A stretch of 54,775 nucleotides of DNA from Actinophytocola sp. (GTDB lineage: Bacteria; Actinomycetota; Actinomycetes; Mycobacteriales; Pseudonocardiaceae). Where the stretch lies: contig WHUB01000021.1 in the NCBI GenBank assembly GCA_009377395.1, forward strand, positions 1 through 54,775, read 5' to 3'. Made by a program: the position numbers and the translations under genes. Below are positions 36,308 to 44,300 of the stretch, piece after piece. The stretch's first letter is position 1. Every line of letters begins with the position of its first letter. Under the pieces are notes generated by a model. It was not told the origin of the DNA. It worked only from the letters and a program-made list of their open reading frames with translations, and did no database searches.

Positions 36308-36928
36308 TCAGCGGGACCAGAGGTCGACCACGCTGACGTCGATGTCCGACAGCAGCGTCCGCGTCAGCGGCAGGCTGATGCCGATGACGCTGGACGGGTC
36401 GCCGTCGATGCCCTCGACGAACCAGCCGCCGAGGCCGTCCAGCGTGAACCCGCCCGCGACGGCGAGCGGCTCGCCGGTCGCGAGGTAGGTGTCGATCTCG
36501 CGCTCGCTCGGCGCGGCGAACCGCACCAGGGTGGTCTCCGTCGCCCCGGCGTCCTTCGTGCGCACGCCGCCGTCGATCCGCACCGCGACATGGCCGGTCA
36601 GCAGCTCGCCGGTGCCGCCGCGCATTCGTAGCCATCGTTCGCGGGCGACCTCCGGCGTACCCGGCTTGCCGAGCACCTCCCCGTCGAAGGAGAGCATCGA
36701 GTCGCAGCCGACGACGACGGCGTCCGGGTGGCTGGTGGCCACGGCCTCGGCGACCGCGTCCGCCTTCGCGCGGGCCAGCGCGAGCACGAGCTGCTCCGGT
36801 GTCGCGTCGGTCAGACCGGCCGCGACGGCGTCCTCGTCCACACCGGAGACGCGCACGACCGGTTCGATCCCGGCGGCGCGGAGCACGGCGAGCCGGGCGG
36901 GTGATGCCGAAGCGAGTATGAAATCCAC
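36308..36928 (-). CDS. maf: Maf family nucleotide pyrophosphatase
   Basis: A 206-residue Maf/HAM1-like protein starting FILASASPARLAVL, the Maf nucleotide-binding motif. VVGCDSMLSFDGEVLGKP and the later LDGLGGWFVEGIDGDPSSVIG match conserved blocks. The family hydrolyses modified or canonical nucleoside triphosphates and affects septum formation. It lies 10 nt after the DinB-like gene on the minus strand, last in the accD5-accE-dinB-maf row; a maf gene in this row is also found, as I recall, in mycobacteria. Confidence 0.92.
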   Translation of the reverse strand: MDFILASASPARLAVLRAAGIEPVVRVSGVDEDAVAAGLTDATPEQLVLALARAKADAVAEAVATSHPDAVVVGCDSMLSFDGEVLGKPGTPEVARERWLRMRGGTGELLTGHVAVRIDGGVRTKDAGATETTLVRFAAPSEREIDTYLATGEPLAVAGGFTLDGLGGWFVEGIDGDPSSVIGISLPLTRTLLSDIDVSVVDLWSR

Positions 36929-36938
36929 GGCCAGCAGT

Positions 36939-37433
36939 CTATGAGGCGTCGCCGGTCGAGCCGTCGAGCTGTTCCCGCAGGATGTCGGCGTGCCCGGCGT
37001 GGCGGGCGGTTTCCTCGATCATGTGCAGGTAGATCCAGCGCAGCGTCATGTCCTGGCCGCCTCGGAAGCCCCGATCGTCGAGGTGGTAGTCCGCCGCGAT
37101 CTCGCGGGACCGCGCGCACTGCGTCTGGTACGCCTCGATCAGCCCGTCGACCGTCTCGTCGTCGGTCATGCCGAACTCGGCCAGCTGGTCCTGCTCGCTC
37201 TTGGGTTTGAACGGCACCTTGGGCAGCGCCAGCTCGAACCAGCGCTGCTCCGCGCACGCCACATGCTTGAGCAGCCCGCCGAGCGTGGTCGCCGAAGGCA
37301 CCAGCCGTCGCCGCGCATCGGCCTCGGACACGCCGCGCACCTTGTTCACCAGCACCGTGCGGTAGTGGTCGAGAAAGCCCTCCAGCGACGACCGCTCGCC
37401 GCTGAGCATGACGTTCTCGGCCGGCATCGTCAT
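36939..37433 (-). CDS. DinB-like (DUF664) protein
   Basis: A 164-residue four-helix DinB/YfiT-type protein. The likely metal-binding histidines are in LLKHVACAEQRWF and in MIEETARHAGHADILRE. Many family members are thiol-dependent transferases using mycothiol or bacillithiol. The ATG at 37433 overlaps the stop of accE (ATGA), so it is translated together with the carboxylase epsilon subunit. An in-frame upstream extension would overlap accE entirely and is rejected. The reason for coupling to a carboxylase subunit is unknown. Confidence 0.85.
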   Translation of the reverse strand: MTMPAENVMLSGERSSLEGFLDHYRTVLVNKVRGVSEADARRRLVPSATTLGGLLKHVACAEQRWFELALPKVPFKPKSEQDQLAEFGMTDDETVDGLIEAYQTQCARSREIAADYHLDDRGFRGGQDMTLRWIYLHMIEETARHAGHADILREQLDGSTGDAS

Positions 37434-37654
37434 CGCGGCAACCCCGAGAACCGCCACGCGCCAGGCCCCGGCCGCAGCGGTCGCCGGTGGTGCGCGGCCG
37501 GATCGCCCCACATCGAGCGACGCCGCCGTGGCGGCTCATCGCCGCAGCTGGACGCCGCAGCCACCACCACGGCGGTCAGCGCGGCGAGTTCGTCGTCGTC
37601 CGGCGTGCCCCGGACGACTCGCAGTAGCGGACGTGGCGTGTCCTGTTCGCTCAT
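37430..37654 (-). CDS. accE: Acyl-CoA carboxylase epsilon subunit
   Basis: A 74-residue protein with the two blocks typical of actinomycete epsilon subunits: RPLLRVVRGTPDDDELAALT (20 residues) at the N-terminus and a C-terminal WGDP then PGPGAWRFSGLPR. GGAGG lies 5 nt before the ATG. It starts 17 nt after accD5 and its TGA overlaps the next ATG. The epsilon subunit bridges the alpha and beta chains and stimulates carboxylase activity. It is short enough to be missed by automated calling. Confidence 0.9.
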   Translation of the reverse strand: MSEQDTPRPLLRVVRGTPDDDELAALTAVVVAAASSCGDEPPRRRRSMWGDPAAHHRRPLRPGPGAWRFSGLPR

Positions 37655-37671
37655 CGCAGCCTCCGGCACCG

Positions 37672-39321
37672 TTATAGCGGAATGTTGCCGTGTTTTTTGG
37701 GCGGTTGGTTCTCCCGCTTGTCGCCGAGGATTCGGAGGCTGCGGGCGATGTGGCCGCGGGTGTGTGAGGGTGGGATGACGGCGTCGACGTAGCCGCGTTC
37801 GGCGGCGACGTAGGGGTTGCAGAGGGTGTCTTCGTAGTCCTGGATGAGTTCGGCGCGGAGTTTTTCGATGTCTTTGCCATCGGCTTCGGCGGTGGCCAGT
37901 GTTTTGCGGTAGACGATGTTGGCCGCGCCTTGGGCGCCCATGACGGCGATTTGGGCGGTGGGCCAGGCGAGGTTGATGTCGGCGCCGAGGTGTTTGGAGC
38001 CCATGACGTCGTAGGCGCCGCCGTAGGCCTTGCGGGTGATGACGGTGACCAGCGGGACGGTGGCTTCGGCGTAGGCGTAGATGAGTTTGGCGCCGCGGCG
38101 GATGATGCCGTTCCATTCCTGGTCGGTCCCGGGGAGGAAGCCGGGCACGTCGACGAAGGTGACGACGGGGACGTTGAAGGCGTCGCAGGTGCGCACGAAC
38201 CGGGCGGCTTTCTCGCTGGCGTCGATGTCGAGGCAGCCGGCGAACTGGGTGGGCTGATTCGCCACCACCCCCACACTCTGGCCGTCGATGCGGCCGAAGC
38301 CGACGAGGATGTTGGGGGCGAACAGTTCGTGGACTTCGAGGAACTCGCCGTCGTCGACGACGTGGCGGATGACTTCGTGCATGTCGTAGGGCACGTTGGG
38401 CGAGTCCGGGATCAGGGTGTCGAGTTCGCGGTCGTCGTCGGTGATGTCGTCGGCGACCGACTGCCCCGAATGCGGCGGCGCCTCGAACACCGGCGGCTCG
38501 GAGAGGTTGTTCGCCGGCAGGAACGACAGCAGCTCCTTGACGTAGGAGATCGCGTCGTCCTCGTCCGCACCGAGGTAGTGGGCGTTGCCGGACTTGGTGT
38601 TATGGCTGCGCCCGCCACCGAGCTCTTCGAACGTGACCTCCTCGCCCGTCACGGTCTTGATCACATCCGGGCCGGTGATGAACATGTGCGACGTCTGATC
38701 CACCATCACCACGAAGTCGGTGAGCGCGGGGGAGTAGACGTGGCCGCCCGCGTTGGCGCCCATGATCAGCGAGATCTGCGGCACGACCCCGGACGCCTGC
38801 ACGTTGCGAGTGAAGATCTCGCCGTAGAGGCCGAGCGAGACGACGCCTTCCTGGATGCGGGCGCCGCCGCCCTCGTTGATGCCGACGATGGGCCGGCCGG
38901 TCTTGATCGCCAGGTCCATCACCTTGACGATCTTCTCGCCGTACACCTCGCCGAGCGATCCGCCGAAGACGGTCACGTCCTGCGAGAACACGCAGACCGG
39001 GCGGCCGTCGACCGTGCCGTAGCCGGTCACCACACCGTCGCCGTAAGGCCGGTTGGCGTCCTGGCCGAAGTTGGTGGAACGGTGCCGCGCCAGCTCGTCC
39101 AGCTCCACGAACGAGCCCGGGTCGAGCAGCATGTCGATCCGCTCGCGTGCGGTCTTCTTACCCTTCGCGTGCTGCTTCTCCACCGCGCGCGCCGAACCCG
39201 CATGGACGGCCTCGTCGTTGCGGCGGTACAGGTCGGCGAGCTTGCCCGCCGTGGTGTGGATGTCGACCTGCTCCTCTGCCGACCCGTGGTGGCCCCCAAG
39301 CGGCTCCGTCGCACTACTCAT
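37672..39321 (-). CDS. accD5: Propionyl/acyl-CoA carboxylase beta chain
   Basis: A 549-residue carboxyltransferase of usual length. The N-terminal half has [19 protein letters not shown] and [12 protein letters not shown] (oxyanion region); the C-terminal half has [11 protein letters not shown] and [15 protein letters not shown]. The Asp in GGAYDVM matches the residue reported to favour propionyl-CoA in PccB/AccD5. With AccA3 and AccE it makes methylmalonyl-CoA, the source for mutAB. It is divergent from birA, which biotinylates its partner. The ATG is 8 nt downstream of TAGGCT with no Shine-Dalgarno. Confidence 0.95.
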   Translation of the reverse strand: MSSATEPLGGHHGSAEEQVDIHTTAGKLADLYRRNDEAVHAGSARAVEKQHAKGKKTARERIDMLLDPGSFVELDELARHRSTNFGQDANRPYGDGVVTGYGTVDGRPVCVFSQDVTVFGGSLGEVYGEKIVKVMDLAIKTGRPIVGINEGGGARIQEGVVSLGLYGEIFTRNVQASGVVPQISLIMGANAGGHVYSPALTDFVVMVDQTSHMFITGPDVIKTVTGEEVTFEELGGGRSHNTKSGNAHYLGADEDDAISYVKELLSFLPANNLSEPPVFEAPPHSGQSVADDITDDDRELDTLIPDSPNVPYDMHEVIRHVVDDGEFLEVHELFAPNILVGFGRIDGQSVGVVANQPTQFAGCLDIDASEKAARFVRTCDAFNVPVVTFVDVPGFLPGTDQEWNGIIRRGAKLIYAYAEATVPLVTVITRKAYGGAYDVMGSKHLGADINLAWPTAQIAVMGAQGAANIVYRKTLATAEADGKDIEKLRAELIQDYEDTLCNPYVAAERGYVDAVIPPSHTRGHIARSLRILGDKRENQPPKKHGNIPL

Positions 39322-39329
39322 AACCCCGC

Positions 39330-39335
39330 AGCCTA
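39330..39335 (-). promoter_or_regulatory. -10 box of accD5, leaderless type
   Basis: TAGGCT on the minus strand, then 8 nt to the accD5 ATG at 39321. No Shine-Dalgarno sequence is present. Confidence 0.55.
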
Positions 39336-39388
39336 TGTCATGGCACGCGGGTGGGGCTGTGACGTCAGCAATATCGCCGGTGGCGGCT

Positions 39389-39394
39389 TAGGGT
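39389..39394 (+). promoter_or_regulatory. -10 box of birA, leaderless type
   Basis: TAGGGT, then 7 nt to the ATG at 39402. This fixes the birA start at 39402 in preference to a GTG nine bases upstream that would lie inside the promoter. Confidence 0.55.
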
Positions 39395-39401
39395 GTTCGG
39401 C

Positions 39402-40205
39402 ATGACCGCACTGGACGCCGACCGGCTGCGCACCGAACTGGCGACGGCAGGCCCGTACACCGCGCTCGACGTCGTCGCGAGCACCGGATCCACCAACGCC
39501 GATCTGTGCGACGCGGCCCGCGACGGCGCGCCCGACCGCACCGTGCTCATCGCGGAGGAACAGACCGCGGGGGTCGGCAGGCTCGCCCGCACCTGGGTCT
39601 CGCCCGCCGGGGCGGGGCTGTACGTCAGCGTGTTGCTGCGTCCTGCCGAGGTGCCGCCCACTGCGACCGGGTCGCTCGCGATCGTCGCGGGGCTCGCGCT
39701 CGCCGACCTGTGCGCCGAGCTGGGCGTCGACGCCACGCTGAAATGGCCCAACGACGTCCTCGTCGGCGGCGGCAAGCTCGCCGGGGTGCTGGCCGAGCTG
39801 GTGGCGCAGCAGGACAACCAGGCCGTGGTGCTCGGCATCGGCCTCAACGTCAACCCGGTCGGCGACGTCGAGCCGGGGCCGGGCGGGCTCGCGGCCACCT
39901 CGCTCGCGGAGTGCGGGGCCCGCACCGCCGACCGCACCGAGGTGGCGCTGCGGCTGCTGCGGGCGCTGGCCGAGCGGGAGGCCGCCTGGCGGACGGCGCG
40001 CGGCGATCTCGCCGAGGCCGGGATGCTCGACGCGTACCGGCGGGTGTGCGGCACCATCGGGCGCGCCGTCACCGTGTCGATGCCGGAGGAGAAGTCGCTG
40101 ACCGGGACCGCCGTCGACCTGGACGCCGTTGGCAGGCTGAGCGTCGAGGACGACGACGGGCGGCGCACCACCGTGCTGGCAGGAGACGTTATCCATCTCC
40201 GCTGA
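39402..40205 (+). CDS. birA: Biotin--[acetyl-CoA-carboxylase] ligase
   Basis: A 267-residue monofunctional biotin protein ligase without the DNA-binding domain of E. coli BirA. The catalytic biotinyl-AMP loop reads EEQTAGVGRLARTW, followed by LKWPNDVLVGGGKLAGVL and GIGLNVN; a small C-terminal SH3-like domain follows after about residue 215. It attaches biotin to the EAMKM lysine of AccA3. It sits head to head with accD5. Confidence 0.95.
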   Translation: MTALDADRLRTELATAGPYTALDVVASTGSTNADLCDAARDGAPDRTVLIAEEQTAGVGRLARTWVSPAGAGLYVSVLLRPAEVPPTATGSLAIVAGLALADLCAELGVDATLKWPNDVLVGGGKLAGVLAELVAQQDNQAVVLGIGLNVNPVGDVEPGPGGLAATSLAECGARTADRTEVALRLLRALAEREAAWRTARGDLAEAGMLDAYRRVCGTIGRAVTVSMPEEKSLTGTAVDLDAVGRLSVEDDDGRRTTVLAGDVIHLR

Positions 40206-40259
40206 CCTCGGTAGGGTTGGCTGCGCCTGACATCGAGTACCACACGGGAGCGTGGCGAG

Positions 40260-40820
40260 GTGGCTTACCCCAAGGACCAGCTCAGCAGCGGCGAGCAGGT
40301 CATCATCAACCGGCATCCGCACTACAAGATGCTGTTCCTTCCGATCTTCGCGTTCATCATCGCGGTCGCCGCCGGCATCTGGGGAGCCGTGATGGCGGGC
40401 AACCTCCAGCCGCCGTGGGACGACGTGGTGCTGATCGCGGTCGGCGTCATCGTGCTGCTGGTGCTGCTGTTGCGGGTCATCAAGCCGTTCCTGCGGTGGC
40501 GCAGCACACACTTCGTGGTGACGACGGACCGCGTGATCGTCCGCCACGGAGTCATCAGCCGGAAGGGCATCGACATCCCGATGCGCCGCATCAACAGCGT
40601 GCGCTTCGAGCACGGCCTGCTCGACCGGATCTTCGGCTGCGGCACGCTGTTCATCGAGTCGGCGTCCGAGGATCCGCTGCGCTACGACGACATCCCCGCC
40701 GTCGAGAAGGTGCACGCCGTCATCTACCGGCACCTGAACGACGAGCCGCGCGACGACCATGCCGATGAAGACGCCGGTGAGCCGGAACTCGAAGAGCCCG
40801 AGCCACGGCAGGGTCGGTGA
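40260..40820 (+). CDS. PH-domain (bPH2) membrane protein
   Basis: A 186-residue protein. Two membrane helices (about 25-46 and 57-76) are followed by a bacterial PH/bPH2 domain with the typical strand pattern STHFVVTTDRVIVRHGVISR and DIPMRRINSVRFE, then an acidic tail of about 30 residues. GTG at 40260 follows a GGAG. A similar gene (Rv3278c) lies next to birA in M. tuberculosis, as I recall. The function is not known; membrane anchoring suggests a cell-envelope role. Confidence 0.88.
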   Translation: MAYPKDQLSSGEQVIINRHPHYKMLFLPIFAFIIAVAAGIWGAVMAGNLQPPWDDVVLIAVGVIVLLVLLLRVIKPFLRWRSTHFVVTTDRVIVRHGVISRKGIDIPMRRINSVRFEHGLLDRIFGCGTLFIESASEDPLRYDDIPAVEKVHAVIYRHLNDEPRDDHADEDAGEPELEEPEPRQGR

Positions 40821-40823
40821 GCC

Positions 40824-41768
40824 GTGTCGGTGAGGGAGCTGGGCCTGCCCGCCACGGCGGCCGCGCGTGACCTGGCGGAGCGCGTCACGATCTGGGAGGT
40901 CGGTGCGCGCGACGGGCTGCAGAACGAGTCCGAGATCGTCGACGTCGGCGTCAAGATCGAGTTCATCGAGCGGCTCGCCGACGCCGGGCTGACCACGATC
41001 GAGGCGACCAGCTTCGTGCACCCGAAGTGGGTGCCGCAGCTCGCCGACGCGGCCGAGGTGCTCGCCGGGATCACGTGGCGGGACGGCGTGCGCTACCCGG
41101 TGCTGGTGCCGAACCGGCGGGGGCTCGACCGGGCGCTGGAGTCCGGCGTCCGCCACATCGCCGTGTTCGCCAGCGCCACCGAGACCTTCGCCGGCCGCAA
41201 CCTCAACAGCACCCTCGACGAGCAGTTCGCGATGTTCGAGCCGGTCGTCGGCGCCGCCCGCGCCGAGGGGCTTGACGTGCGCGGATACCTGTCGATGTGC
41301 TTCGGCGACCCGTGGGAGGGCGCGGTCGACCCGGCGCAGGTGGCCAGGGTCGGCGCGCGGCTGGTCGAGATGGGCTGTTCGCAGCTCTCGCTCGGTGACA
41401 CCATCGGCGTCGCGACGCCGGGGCAGGTGGAGCAGCTGCTGCGCGAGCTGGCGGCGGTCGGGGTCGGCGTGGGCGCGCTCGCGGTGCACTTCCACGACAC
41501 CTACGGCCAGGCGCTCGCCAACTCCTACGCCGCGCTGCGCGAGGGCGTGCGGTGTGTCGACGCGTCGGCGGGCGGGCTCGGCGGCTGCCCGTACGCCAAG
41601 TCGGCGACCGGCAACCTTGCCACGGAGGACCTGGTGTGGCTGCTCGACGGGCTCGGCATCTCCCACGGCGTCGACCTCGACAAGCTGGTCGCCACCAGCG
41701 TCTGGATGTCGGAGCAGCTCGGCCGACCGGCGCCGTCCCGGGTGGTGCGGGCGCTGTCCGGCGGCTGA
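40824..41768 (+). CDS. Hydroxymethylglutaryl-CoA lyase
   Basis: A 314-residue HMGL-like TIM barrel. WEVGARDGLQNE carries the metal-binding Asp and catalytic Arg, HFHDTYGQ the metal His pair, and GGLGGCPYAKSATGN the signature with the catalytic Cys. It splits HMG-CoA to acetoacetate and acetyl-CoA, the last step of leucine breakdown. The start GTG lies 3 nt after the PH-protein stop, so the two genes are probably co-transcribed. No 3-methylcrotonyl-CoA carboxylase genes are visible next to it. Confidence 0.92.
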   Translation: MSVRELGLPATAAARDLAERVTIWEVGARDGLQNESEIVDVGVKIEFIERLADAGLTTIEATSFVHPKWVPQLADAAEVLAGITWRDGVRYPVLVPNRRGLDRALESGVRHIAVFASATETFAGRNLNSTLDEQFAMFEPVVGAARAEGLDVRGYLSMCFGDPWEGAVDPAQVARVGARLVEMGCSQLSLGDTIGVATPGQVEQLLRELAAVGVGVGALAVHFHDTYGQALANSYAALREGVRCVDASAGGLGGCPYAKSATGNLATEDLVWLLDGLGISHGVDLDKLVATSVWMSEQLGRPAPSRVVRALSGG

Positions 41769-41783
41769 GCGCGGGAGGACGCC

Positions 41784-42473
41784 GTGACCGACGGCCTCGC
41801 CACCGCGCTGCACATGTTCCCCATCGGGCACCTGCCCGTGGCGTCGAGCGCCCCGGCCTGCCAACTGCCGCCGCAGAACGGTGAGGCCGACTTCGCCGCC
41901 GGGTTGCGGTTCCCGCCGCACGACCACTCCGAGTCGCACCTCGTCGACGTCGGCGGCCCGCCCGATGTGGACAGCGCGGACCAGGCGGTGCGGGGCTTGC
42001 CTGCCGCACATCCCGCCGTTGCCGCGCTGTGTGCCGGCGACGATCCCGTGCCCGACTCCGGCGAGCGGGAATGGCAGCGACGCTACGTCGTCACCCCCGG
42101 CCGCGCGCGGGTGGAGTACGCGTGGCCGCCCGGCGAGCTGCACCCGGAGGGCTGCCGCGAGGGCGGCGAGCCGGTCGTGCTGCTGCCGGGGACACTGCTG
42201 GACCGGTTCGGCGACGAGCACGGCCGGGTGTTCGCCGAAGACGGTACGCCGTATGCGGCGCGGTCGCTGCCGTCCTCCCGGCTCGACGCCGGGTACCACC
42301 GCTACCGGGTGCTGCGCGACCTGCCGATGTGGTGCGGAGAGACCGCGAGCTGGTTCGGCCAGCCCGGCGGCGGCGTCCGCTATCGGGCGGTGTATCCGGT
42401 GACCGACCTGCTCGCGCTCGGCTACCTGGCCGAGATCGCCCCGGACCCGGCCGAGACGGGAGACACCGCATGA
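41784..42473 (+). CDS. TNT-domain protein (NAD glycohydrolase-like toxin fold)
   Basis: A 229-residue protein. The C-terminal 110 residues match the TNT fold (C-terminal toxin of mycobacterial CpnT): GTLLDRFGDEHGRVFAEDGT, PYAARSLPSS, YHRYRVLRDLPMWCGE and WFGQPGGGVRY, then DLLALGYL. The usual family motif ends GGGxQY, as I recall; here Gln is replaced by Arg, which may affect activity. The N-terminal 110 residues have no signal peptide, membrane helix or ESX motif that I can see. GGGAGG precedes the GTG. The stop overlaps the next gene's ATG. Confidence 0.75.
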   Translation: MTDGLATALHMFPIGHLPVASSAPACQLPPQNGEADFAAGLRFPPHDHSESHLVDVGGPPDVDSADQAVRGLPAAHPAVAALCAGDDPVPDSGEREWQRRYVVTPGRARVEYAWPPGELHPEGCREGGEPVVLLPGTLLDRFGDEHGRVFAEDGTPYAARSLPSSRLDAGYHRYRVLRDLPMWCGETASWFGQPGGGVRYRAVYPVTDLLALGYLAEIAPDPAETGDTA

Positions 42474-42751
42474 ACGTCGAGTCGATCGCGAAGTGGCTTG
42501 CCGCCATCGGCGTCCCGCCCGAGGTGATCTCGATCGACGCCGAGGCCGACAACGCCTGGTGCGTGCTACGCACCGAAGGAGCCCAGGTCGGCTGGGAGGT
42601 GTTCTGGCGGGAGCAGGGCAACCGCTACGACTGGGCGCGCTTCAGCAGCGAACACGTCGCCTGCAACTACCTGTTCGGGCGACTCGCCTGGACGCAGGTC
42701 GCCCGAGGCGCGGTCGGCCTGCTCCCACCCAAGGAGGGGCAGCCGAGTTAG
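42470..42751 (+). CDS. Small coupled partner of TNT-domain protein, candidate immunity protein
   Basis: A 93-residue protein starting NVESIAKWLAAIGVPPEVI, with a Trp/Phe-rich middle (GWEVFWREQGNRYDWARF) and CNYLFGRLAW. Its ATG overlaps the TNT gene's TGA (ATGA). It has no recognised domain. Toxin-immunity pairs often show this order and coupling, so an inhibitor of the TNT-like protein is a reasonable guess, but it is only inferred from position. The 3' end overlaps the vapC remnant by 4 nt. It is too short to appear as a separate long frame from its own start. Confidence 0.6.
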   Translation: MNVESIAKWLAAIGVPPEVISIDAEADNAWCVLRTEGAQVGWEVFWREQGNRYDWARFSSEHVACNYLFGRLAWTQVARGAVGLLPPKEGQPS

Positions 42752-43180
42752 GCGGCGATCACGCTGACCTGCTCGTCAAGGCCCGCGAAGTCAGCTGGAT
42801 TCCGGGTGACGATGGGGAGCCCGTGGGCGGAGGCAACCGCTGCGATGAGGAGATCGGCCAGGCGCCTGCGGGGTTTGCGCCCGACGGACGGTCAGGACCG
42901 AGTTGTAGATCAAGCCGTAGGTCCGGGCCGCGTCGGAGTCGAACGGCAGCGGGTCGAAGGTCGCCTCCACCCACTGCAGGCGGGCTTGTCGAGCGGCCCG
43001 CTCCCGCGCCTCGGCGGTGGCATGCGGCCCTGTGGCAAGTTCCGCGAGGGTGATCGCGCTGATGCCGGGCGCAAGATCGCCATAAGCGCATCCGGCGCGC
43101 TCGGCGACCTTCCGTCCGTCGATCTCTTCGAAATCGATGACGGCCGAGGTGTCGAGCAGGACGTTCGGACCGGTCGTCAC
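42748..43180 (-). pseudogene. vapC: VapC-type PIN-domain toxin, frameshifted
   Basis: The N-terminal part has PIN acidic residues in NVLLDTSAVIDFEE and ITLAELATG. Near 42883-42889 the frame breaks. Removing one base in a GGACGGAC-type stretch restores VLTVVGRKPRRRLADLLIAA (20 residues) and a normal C-terminus with HGLPIVTRNPADFAGL ending at the TAA at 42748. The intact protein would be about 143 residues. It starts with GTG overlapping the antitoxin stop. The single-base change could be a real mutation or a sequencing error. Confidence 0.78.
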
Positions 43181-43413
43181 TGGTCGTCGCCCAGTAAGAA
43201 GTCCTGAACGACGATCTCATCGATGTCGGAACGGAACCGGTCGTAGTCGACTGTCGGCAGCGTGCTGGCAGCGGCGCTGGCACGCTGCCATGGCACGAAC
43301 CGCTGCCTGCCCGTGGCCAAGCGCAACGCGTGCGCGCGCACCTCGCCCAGCTGATCCGGAGTCAACCGGTCGATCAGCTGGTGCATCTCTTCGTAGTCGT
43401 GCGCTGCCGTCAC
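43177..43413 (-). CDS. VapB-like antitoxin
   Basis: A 78-residue protein starting at a GTG (TAAHDYEEMHQLIDRLTPDQ, 20 residues), a pattern seen in antitoxins paired with actinomycete VapC proteins. The C-terminal half (VDYDRFRSDIDEIVVQD) is acidic and probably binds the toxin. Its TGA overlaps the vapC start by 3 nt. TAAACT lies 7 nt before the start, so the pair is probably expressed as a leaderless mRNA. An upstream GTG at 43443 would run through this -10 box. Confidence 0.75.
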   Translation of the reverse strand: MTAAHDYEEMHQLIDRLTPDQLGEVRAHALRLATGRQRFVPWQRASAAASTLPTVDYDRFRSDIDEIVVQDFLLGDDQ

Positions 43414-43420
43414 AGCCCGT

Positions 43421-43426
43421 AGTTTA
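43421..43426 (-). promoter_or_regulatory. -10 box of vapBC, leaderless type
   Basis: TAAACT on the minus strand, then 7 nt to the GTG at 43413. No Shine-Dalgarno sequence is present. Confidence 0.55.
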
Positions 43427-43465
43427 CCGGCTCGCACCGTCACGCCGGAGCAGCGACAAGCCGGC

Positions 43466-44275
43466 CTATCCCCCCAGCAGTCGCAGTGCCGCGTCGTGCA
43501 GGGTGCCGTTGGAGGACAGCCCGTTGCCGCCGTCGAAGCGTTCCGCGCCGGAGAGGTCCGAGAACCGCCCGCCCGCCTCGGTGACCAGCACCTGCACCGG
43601 CGCGACGTCCCACGGGTTCACGATCGGCTCGGCGGCGAGGTCGATCACGCCCTCCGCGACGAGGCAGTGCTGCCAGAAGTCGCCGAACGCCCGGTTCTCC
43701 CAGCACGCCTCGACGAGACCGAGGTACGCGGGCAGGCTGTGGTACTCCGTCCAGGTGTTCAGGTTCGTCGTGGACAGATAGGCGTCACCGAGATCCGACA
43801 CGCCGGAGACGCCGATCGGCCGCTGCCCGGCACCGTCCGATGTGAACGCCCCGCCGCCGCGATGCGCCCACCAGCGCCTGCCGAGCGCGGGCGCGCTGAT
43901 CATGCCGACCACCGGCACACCGTCCTCGACCAGCGCGATCAGCGTCGCCCACGCCGGGACGCCGCGCAGGAAGTTCTTCGTGCCGTCGATCGGGTCGAGC
44001 ACCCAGGTCCTGCCGCCGAGGTCGTCGGCGTCGAACCCGCCGCGTTCCTCACCGGCGACGGCGTCGCCGGGACGCTGCTCCGCGAGCACCTTCCTGATGG
44101 CGTCTTCCACGGCGAGATCGGCGTCGGTGACCGGGCTCCGGTCCGGCTTGCTGGTCACCGTCAGGTCGGCCGAGGTGAACCGATTCGTCGTGATCGTGTC
44201 GGCGACATCGGCGAGGTCTGCCGCTACTGCGTAGTCTGCGAGATAATTGCGAATCACAGACAACGATGTTTTCAC
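43466..44275 (-). CDS. hisN: Histidinol-phosphatase / inositol monophosphatase family
   Basis: A protein of about 269 residues with the metal-binding motifs of the IMPase fold: GEERGG, LDPIDGTKNF and WDVAPVQVLVTEAGG. The length and closeness to actinomycete HisN suggest dephosphorylation of histidinol phosphate, but inositol or nucleotide monophosphates are alternative substrates. The start is uncertain: GTG at 44275 or 44257, neither with a good ribosome site. It is divergent from a response regulator and shares a short control region with it. Confidence 0.83.
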   Translation of the reverse strand: MKTSLSVIRNYLADYAVAADLADVADTITTNRFTSADLTVTSKPDRSPVTDADLAVEDAIRKVLAEQRPGDAVAGEERGGFDADDLGGRTWVLDPIDGTKNFLRGVPAWATLIALVEDGVPVVGMISAPALGRRWWAHRGGGAFTSDGAGQRPIGVSGVSDLGDAYLSTTNLNTWTEYHSLPAYLGLVEACWENRAFGDFWQHCLVAEGVIDLAAEPIVNPWDVAPVQVLVTEAGGRFSDLSGAERFDGGNGLSSNGTLHDAALRLLGG

Positions 44276-44287
44276 GTACTGGAGTCG

Positions 44288-44293
44288 TAGAGT
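44288..44293 (+). promoter_or_regulatory. -10 box of response regulator gene, leaderless type
   Basis: TAGAGT, then 7 nt to the GTG at 44301. This supports 44301 as the start and an mRNA without a 5' leader. Confidence 0.55.
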
Positions 44294-44300
44294 GAGCCAG

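Noticed and set aside
37434..37511. N-terminal extension of the DinB-like protein
   Set aside because: It would overlap accE out of frame; the ATGA junction at 37430-37433 gives a better start.
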